Source of the DNA: CBIHON01 sp966211965
GTDB lineage: Bacteria > Pseudomonadota > Gammaproteobacteria > Burkholderiales > Burkholderiaceae_D
Direction of reading: 5' to 3'
Length of the DNA: 64,000 bases
NCBI GenBank assembly: GCA_966211965.1
Contig: CBIHON010000022.1
Location: 1 to 64,000, forward strand
Shown here: piece after piece, positions 34,054 to 43,000 of the stretch
Layout of the letters: the number at the start of each line of letters is the position of its first letter
Position numbering within the stretch: the stretch's first letter is position 1
Position numbers and translations under genes: made by a program
Notes under the pieces: model-generated
Told to the model about the DNA's origin: nothing
The model's database searches: none
Seen by the model: the letters and a program-made list of their open reading frames with translations, nothing else

Positions 34054-37000
34054 ATGAGCAACAAGATCGCGTTGGTATTTTCCGGAATTGGGACACAATG
34101 GCAGGGCATGGCTGCATCGCTGCTTGCGAACGATGCAGTATTTTGTGATGCGGTCGCCGAACTCGACGCTCTGCTCACGCCGTTGCAGCGCTGGTCCTTG
34201 ATGGACCTGCTGAGCGGACGGGATGCCGGCGTGGCGCTGGAACGTCCCGAGATTTCTCATCCTGCGATTTTCGCGGTTCAATACGGGCTCAGCGCCTGTC
34301 TGCGACGACAGGGATTGCGACCCGCCGCAGTGATCGGCCATAGCGCAGGCGAAGTGGCGGCTGCGGTGTGCGCCGGCGCTCTCACGCTTGCCGATGCGGC
34401 CGCGCTGGTGGCCGCGCACAGCGAGTTGATCCGGGCCGTGACGCCGGGCGCGATGATGCATGTCGCGCTCGATCCGCACGCCGTCACGGCGCGAATTGCT
34501 GCGATGGACAGCGGTCTCGAACTGGCCGCGATCAACTCCCATCAAGCGGCGGTGGTGGCCGGCGAACCGCAGGCAATTTCAGCATTCGAAGCGGCGCTGA
34601 AGGCTGACGGCATCGACTGCCGCGTGCTGGCAATCCAGGTCCCTTTTCATACGCCGGCCGTCGAGCCGCACCTGGCAGCATTCCGGCAACGCATCGCAGC
34701 GCTCAAGCCTTTGCCGCTTTCCATCGATTTTTATTCCTCCTGGCGCGGCGGCTTGGCGCAGGGAGGCGATTTTACGGCGGAGTATTGGGCGCGCCATATC
34801 CGCCAGCCGGTGCAATTCCTCGATGCGGCGCACGGCTTGCTCGCATCGGGTATCACGCATTGCATCGAAGTCAGCCCGCATCCAGCCCTGCTGCAGCATA
34901 TGGCCGCCATCGCCAATGAAGCCGGCCTGGCGCCCGCCATGGACGCGATCATGCAGCGCGGAGTGCCGGAACCTTCATGGCCGCAACTGGTACCGGCCGC
35001 GGCGGTGCCTGCCCATGACGCGGCGGCGCTTGCACTGGCTTTACAGGAAGTGGCGAGCGAAGTTCTCGGCGGCGCATTTTCCTTGCACGAAGCGGAACAA
35101 CTGAAGTGGACCGAACTCGGCTGCACCTCGCTGCAGATTACGCAATTGATGGCGAAGCTGTCGGCGCGCCTGGAACGGCCGCTGTCAGTTACCCTTCCCT
35201 ATCGCTTTCCGACCCCGGCCGCGCTGATCGCCGGACTCGCTGCTGCGCCAGCCCCGGCGGATACTGCCGTGCAAACGGCACGGCACGACGAACCGGTCGC
35301 TGTCATCGGCATGGCGTGCCGCTTTCCCGGCGGCGCCGACAACCCCGAAGCCTTGTGGCGGATGCTCGCGTCTGGTGTCGATCCCATCGGAGAAATCCCC
35401 GCCGAACGCTGGCCGGCCGATGAATTCTACGATGCCGACCGCACGGCCAAAGGCCGCAGCGTCAGCCGCTGGGGCGGTTTCATCAGCGGCCAGGACTTGC
35501 GCGATTTCGACGCCCGCCATTTCCGCATGACGCCGCGCGAGGCCAGCGCACTCGATCCTCAGCAGCGGCTGCTGCTGGAAGTGACTTGGGAAGCGCTGGA
35601 AAATGCCGGCCTCTCGGTGCCCGCGCTGAAGGGGAAACGGGTCGGCGTGTATGTCGGCCTGAGCACCGACGATTACAAGAATTCCACCCTGTACAGCGAC
35701 GATCTGGATGCGCTCGACCCCTATGCCGGCGCAGGGGCGATGAGCTGCACCGCATCGGGCCGGCTGTCGTATTTTTTCGGTTGGGAAGGTCCCAACATTG
35801 CGCTCGATACCGCCTGCTCGTCCTCGCTGGTGGCCTTGCACCTGGCTTGCCAGGCGCTGCAGGCCGGCGAATGCGACCTGGCCGTGGCGGGCGGCGTCAA
35901 TGCGCTGCTGACGCCGCATCTGTACGTGTATTTTTCCAAGGCCGGCATCATGTCGCCGACCGGGCGCTGTCATGTGTTCGACGATTCCGCGGACGGCTAT
36001 GTGCGCGCCGAGGGTTGCGGGATATTGGTGCTGCAGCGCGAATCCGACGCGGTCAGCGGAGGGCATCGGATGCGCGCCCGGGTGCTCGGTTCCGCGATCA
36101 ACCAGGATGGCGCCAGCACCGGATTCAGCGCACCGAACGGCGCCTCCCAGCAAAAGGTGTTGCGCCAGGCTTGGCAGCAGGCCGGCATCGCGCCTGCCGA
36201 TCTCGGCTACCTCGAAGCGCACGGCACCGGCACGCCGATCGGCGATCCGATCGAACTGGAGGCGATGGCGCAAGCCCTGGCACCGCAACGCACGCCGCAA
36301 GACCCGGTATTGGTCGGCTCGATCAAATCGAATCTCGGCCACCTGGAAGCAGCGGCCGGCGCGGCAGCGCTGATCAAGACCGTGCTGGCGCTGGAACATC
36401 AGTCGTTGCCGGCCAATCTGCATTTCAACAAGCCGAATTCGCACATCGACTGGCCTGGACTGCCATTGCGCGTGGTTGATCGTCATCAGCCATGGCCGAT
36501 GCGCGGCGGACGGCGGATTGCCGGCATCAGCTCCTTCGGATTCAGCGGCACCAATGCGCATGCGGTGTTGGAGCAGGCGCTGCCGCGAGCCGCCGCCGCA
36601 CCTGTGCGTCAGGTGCAAGTACTGGCCTTGAGCGCGCCTGACCAAGCCGGCCTGCGGCACCTGGCGCGGCAGTATGCGCAACGGATTGCCGCTTGCGATC
36701 GCAGCACCCTGGCCGACCTGGCTTGCACCACGCATTTAGCGCGTCCGTTCCTGGCTGCACGCGTCGCGCTGGCCGGCAAAGAGCCAAGCGAGATCGCCGC
36801 CTTGCTGGCACATTGGGCCGATGATCCGGCGCAGGCCGGCGGCGAACAAATTTTCTCGGGTGAAGGCGATGCCGGGCCGCTGGTGTTCGCCTTCACTGGT
36901 CAAGGTTGCCAATATCCCGGCATGGCAAAGGCGCTCTATGAGAGCGAAGCGGTATTTCGCGCCGTGCTGGATCGCTGCGAAGCTGCTTTGCTGGGCTTGC

Positions 37001-40000
37001 GCGGAAGCGGCATGCTGGGCTTGATGCTCGATGCCGAAGCGGATGCGGAAGCCCTCGCCTCGACCGACCTGGCGCAACCGGCGATCTTCGCCATGCAGTG
37101 CGGCATTGTCGCGCTGCTGGATTCATGGGGCATCCGTCCCGACCGCGTCATCGGCCATAGCGTCGGCGAATTTGCCGCAGCAGTGGCGGCCGGCGTGCTG
37201 ACGCTGGAAGATGCGCTGGCCCTGGTTGCGCAACGCGGCAGCTTGATGGGCGCCATGCCGGCTGGCGGGGCAATGGCTTCGGTGCAGGTTGATCAGGCCA
37301 CGGCGGAACAAGCCATTGGCGAACAGCGTTCGCAAGTGGCGCTGGCAGCAATCAACGGGCCACGCGCAGTTGTGCTGTCGGGCGACGCGGCTGCGCTCGA
37401 CATGGTTCTGGCGCGGCTCGGCACACCCGGCACGCGCGCCAAACGTTTGGCGGTATCTCATGCCTATCACTCGCCGCTGATGGCGCCGGCTGCGGCAGCC
37501 TTCGCGCAACTCGCCGCCCCCGCATTCAAACCGGCGCAGCTTACCTGGATTTCCTGCGTCGACGGCGGCGATTTATCGAAGTCCGGCGTCGACATGCAGT
37601 ACTGGACCAGGCAGATCCTGTCGCCGGTGCACTTCGATCAAGCCTTGTCGGCCCTGGAAGCGGAAGGCTGCCGGTGCTTTGTTGAAATCGGCCCCGCTGC
37701 AGTGTTGACGCAGATGGGCCGGGCCCGAGACGGCGCAGCCGGGCGGCTCTGGATACAGACTCAGCAGCGGCAGCAGGATGGCGCTGTGCGCATCGCTGCC
37801 GCGCTTGCCGCGATCGCCGCAAGCGGCCGGCAGGCCGACTGGGCCGGCTATGACGATCCGGCCGGCCGCCGGCGTGTGGATTTGCCGCCCTACCCATTCC
37901 AGCGCAAGCGTCATTGGCGCGAACCCTTGTTGCCGCACAGTGCCGCCACGGCCACGATCAAGCCCGAGGGCGCGCCCTATGCGTGGCTGAATCGCTACGC
38001 GCTTTGGCGTCTTGCGGCGCAATTGCATTCCGCAGGATTGCTGTCGCAGACCGGCGCCGGCAAACAGCATGCGAGCTGCATCAAGCTGCTGGCCAAGGCC
38101 GGCCTGGCATCGATCGAGCACGATACCGCCACCCTCACCGCGAGCGGCCAAACTGCCGTCGCCCTGCCCGGGCTGGCGCAAGAGCGCACCCGTTTCCTGG
38201 CCGCGCATCCGAGCCTCGAAGGCTGCCTGGCCCTGCTGGACGATTGCCTGGACCATTACCCGGCCATTATTCGCGGCGAACTCGATCCGCTGACCGTGCT
38301 GTTCCCGCGCGGCAGCATGGACCGGGTCGAATCGGTGTACGCGAATAATGAAGTGCAGGACTTGTTCAATCGCGATGTCGCCCGGACGGTGGCGCGCTGG
38401 TGCCAGGGCCGCATTGCGGCAACACCCGGCCAGACCTTGCGCATCGTTGAAATCGGCGCCGGCACCGGGGCCACCACGGCTGCGGTATTGGCCGCACTGC
38501 CGCAGGGTGCGCCGGTCGAGTATTACTTCACGGACGTCAGCCCGGCCTTCCTCTCCCGTGCAAAAAAACGCTTCGGGCAAATCAATTTTGCGCTGTTGAA
38601 TATCGAACGCGATCCAGGACCGCAGGGATTCCCGGCCGGCGTGGCGGACTTGGTGATTGCCAATAACGTGCTGCATGCCACGGCGGATATCGGCGTCACG
38701 CTTGCCAATGTGCGCTGGCTGAGCGCTGCGGGCAGCGCGCTGGTGCTGAATGAACAAACCGATCCGCAGGCTTTCATCCATTTGATTTTCGGCCTGACCG
38801 ATGGGTGGTGGCGTTTTACCGACGCACTGCGCCAGGGGGCCGGGTCGCCCATCCTGTCGCGCCAGCTTTGGACCGAAGCGCTGCAGCAGGCCGGATTCGA
38901 TGTGTCGCCGGAGGTGTTTTCCACCGATGCCGGTCAAACCGTATTTGTAGCAAACATAAAGGATGCCGAGATGGTACAAAATGCACATGCTTCATCCGCT
39001 CAAGCCGCTCCGGCGATGGATGCGATTCTCGAGATGGTCGCCGAGCTGACCGGGATGGGCAAGGATGAAATCGATGCCGATACCGCCCTGATCGATCTGG
39101 GTCTGGATTCGCTGATGCTGGTGCAGATGAAGACCCTGCTGTCGAACCGGCTGGGGCTTGAAGTGGATATGGCGGATTTTTATGGGGATATGGATTCGGT
39201 GAGCAGGTTGGCGCAGGCTGTGCCGGTTTCTGCTGCGGCCGCGGTGGCCGTTGCTCCGCCCGTATCGAAGTCCGTTCAGATTGCAACAGCGACGAACGAG
39301 ACTCCCTCCCCCTTGCAGGGGGAGGGTTGGGGTGGGGGTAGAGACGTCAATCAACAACCGCCCGTCGTTCATCAACCTCACAACCCCCTCCCCAGCCCTC
39401 CGCCTGCCAGGGGGAGGGAACTTCCAGGCGCTGGTGCCGCGCCATCCAGCGAACTGACCAGCCTGATCGCTCTGCAGCTCGAAACCATGTCGCGCATGAT
39501 CAGCGAGCAGAATGCGCTGCTGGCTCGCGCTCCCGCGCCTGCGCCGGCTCATAGCCAAAACGTTCAGGCAGTTGCGCCGGCTGCGTCACCCGCACCAGCC
39601 ATAGCGGCGCCGGTGCAAGCGGCCTCCGCAACCGCCACCACGCACCAGCGCCCCAGCACCCCCAACTTCCGCTCCCTCAAACTCGAGGAAGACAAGTTCA
39701 CCCCGCAGCAAAAAGCCTTCGTCGACAGCTTGGCCCAACGCTACGCCGCGCGTACCCCCGGTTCCAAAGCCCTGGCCGATGCTACCCGCCACACCCTGGC
39801 CGATTGGAAAAACACCCTGAGCTTCCGTTACTCGCTCAAGGAAATGATGTACCCGATCGTAGCCGCCAAGTCGCATGGCTCGCACTTCACCGACATCGAC
39901 GGCAATGACTTCCTCGACGTCACCATGGGCTGCGGCATCGCCCTGCTCGGCCACTCGCCGAAATGCGTCACCGATGCGGTCCATGCGCAAGTCGACGCCA

Positions 40001-43000
40001 ATTTCGCGATCGGCCCGCAAACCGCGCTCGCGTCCGAAGTGGCGCAACGCTTCTCGCGCATCACCGGCATGGAGCGCGTCACCTTCTGCAACACCGGCGC
40101 CGAAGCGGTGATGATGGCGGTGCGCATTGCCCGCGCCGTCACCGGCCGCAACAAGATCGTGATCTTCAACGGCGCCTACCACGGCACCTGGGACGGCGTG
40201 CTGGGAGTCGAACACGAAGGCCGCGCCTGGCCGATTGCCGCCGGCATTCCGCAAGGCATGGTCGACGACCTGATGATCCTGAACTACGGCACCGACGAAG
40301 CCGTCGCCGCCGTGCGCGAACATGCGCATGAACTGGCCGCAGTGCTGGTCGAGCCGGTGCAATCGCGCCGCCCCGGCCTGCAGCCGAAGGAATTCCTGCA
40401 GCAACTGCGCAGCATTACCAGCGAATCCGGCAGCGCGCTGATTTTCGACGAAATGATCACCGGCTTCCGCATCCTGCCGGGCGGCGCGCAGGCGCACTAC
40501 GGCATCCGGGCAGACCTCGCGACCTACGGCAAGATCGTCGGCGGCGGCTTGCCGCTCTCCGTGGTAGCCGGCAGCGCACGCTTCATGGATGTGGTCGACG
40601 GCGGCGACTGGCAATACGGCGACGCCTCCAAGCCGGAAAGCGACGTGATCTATTTCGGCGGCACCTATGTCAAACATCCGCTGGCGCTGGCAGCGGCCAA
40701 AGCCAGCCTTGACTTCCTGGAAGCGGAAGGCAGCGCCGGCTATGAACAACTGAACCGCCGCACCGCGCGCATGGCAGAGACCCTCAACGCCTGGTTCGCG
40801 CGCGAATCGGTGCCCCTGACGGTGGCGCATTTCGGCTCGCTGTTCCGCATCGACGGCGTCGGCCGCTACAGCGGCATCATGCAGCCGGTCGAACTGGACC
40901 TGTTCTTCCTGCTGATGAATTTGCGCAGCGTGTATATTTGGGAACGGCGCGTGCTGTTCCTCTCCTTTGCCCACACCGACGCCGAGGTCGATCACCTGAT
41001 CGCCTGCGTCAAGGATGCAGTGCAGGAGTTGCGCGCGGCCGGTTTCGAATTTCGCGCCGGCGGCAAACCGCCCGCACCAGTTGGAGGTATCCAGCTCGAA
41101 TCTAGCCTAGGGCGGCTGCAATCCGCGCGGACTGCAGCCGCCCAGACTATCGCGCAAGATGTCATGCAAGACTGCGGCCCCGCCGCATCGGCCCAGCGCC
41201 GCATGTTCGCTCTGGCCGAAATCGAAGGGCCGAGCGTCGTCTACAACGTGCCGCTGGCGATACGTCTGCGCGGCAAGCTCGACCTGCCCCGCCTGGAAAA
41301 GTCGCTGGCGCAACTGGTGGCGCGCCATCCCGCGCTGCGTACCTGCTTCGCGGTCGAGGACGACGTGCTGCTGCAAAAAGTCGCACCGAGCATGCCTTTT
41401 GCCATCAAGATGATCGAGTGCCCGGACGAGCGTTCGACAAATTGCCTGGCCCATTTTGTGCAGCCCTTCGATCTGAAGAGCACGCCCCTGTTCCGCGCCG
41501 GCCTGTTGCGCATCGGCGCCGACCATCACGTGCTGATCATGGACGCCCATCACATCGTGGTGGATGGCTTGTCGCTCAATATCCTGGCGCAGGAATTGAT
41601 GGCGTACTACGGCGGCCAAGCGCTGCCGGAACCTGGCGCCACCATGCTCGACCATGCCGCCGCAGAAGCGGCCTATCTCGCGTCGGATGCCTGCAGCCGC
41701 GATGCAGCTTACTGGCAATCCGAATTCCGCTCCATCCCTGAACCGCTGCAACTGCCGGTCGACCAGCCGCGTCCCCTGCGTCGCCGCCATAAGGGCGCGG
41801 ACCTGCTGAGCAAACTCGACAGTGCCGCCACCGCCCGCCTGAAAGCCGCGGCGCGCGCCAACAAGATGTCGATTTTTCCGCTGGTGCTGACCCTGTATGC
41901 CACGCTGCTGCATCGGCTGTGCGCACAAGACGACATCGTGATCGGCTTGCCGGTCGGCGGCCGCACCGATCCCCGCTTCCGCAACACGGTCGGCATGCTG
42001 GCCGCGACGCTCCCGCTGCGCCTGATCGCCGCGCCGAAAGAAACCCTCGGCGCCTGCGCCCGCGCCTATCAAAAAACCTTCCTCAATGCGCTCGGCCACC
42101 AGGCCTATCCGCTGGAAGCCTTGATCGCTTCGCTCGACCTGCCGCGCGATACCTCGCGCAATCCGTTGTTCGATACGATGTTCATTTATGAAGACGGAAA
42201 CGACCGCGTGTACCGCATGTCCGGCCTCGAATGCGAAACGGCGGAGGTCTCGCGCCACGCCGCGATGTTCGACATCGCAATGGAAGTGGTCGAAGCCGAA
42301 GGTGAATTGACTTTGCGCTGCGAATACGACGTCGACCTGTTTTCCGAAGCCACTGCGCAAAGCGTGCTGGATGCCTATATCCGCCTGCTGCACTTGGCGC
42401 CCGACATGCTGGATCAGCCGATCGGCGAATTGAGCCTGGTCGACAATGCCCAACGCGCAACGCTGTTGGCATGGGGTGACGGCGGACCGGCGCCGGCGCC
42501 GGGCACGGTCTTGCAAGCATTCGACGTGCAACTGGCGCGTGCACCCGATGCACCGGCACTGGTTTCCGCAGGCAAGACGCTCAGCTACCGCGAACTGGAC
42601 CAGATGGCCAATCGCCTGGCGCATACCTTGCTGGACGAGGGTCCGCTCTCGCCCGATACGCCGGTGGCGCTGGTGTCGCATCGCGATGCCGGTTTGCTGG
42701 CCGGTTTACTGGCGATCCTGCGTGCCGGTTGCGCTTACGTGCCGGTCGATCCTGACTTCCCTCCCGATCGCGTGCGCCTGATGCTGCAAGCCGGCGGTTG
42801 CCGCCATCTGCTGGTGTCGTCAGATCTGGTGGCGACGCTGCCCGCGCTGCCTGGGTCGCGCGTCTTGTGCCTGGACGCACCGGCTGCAAACGCGCCGTCG
42901 ACACCGCCGAACTGCAATGTCGTGCCTGAGCAATTGGCCTATGTGATCTTCACCTCCGGATCGACCGGCACCCCCAAGGGCACGATGCTGCGCCATCGGA

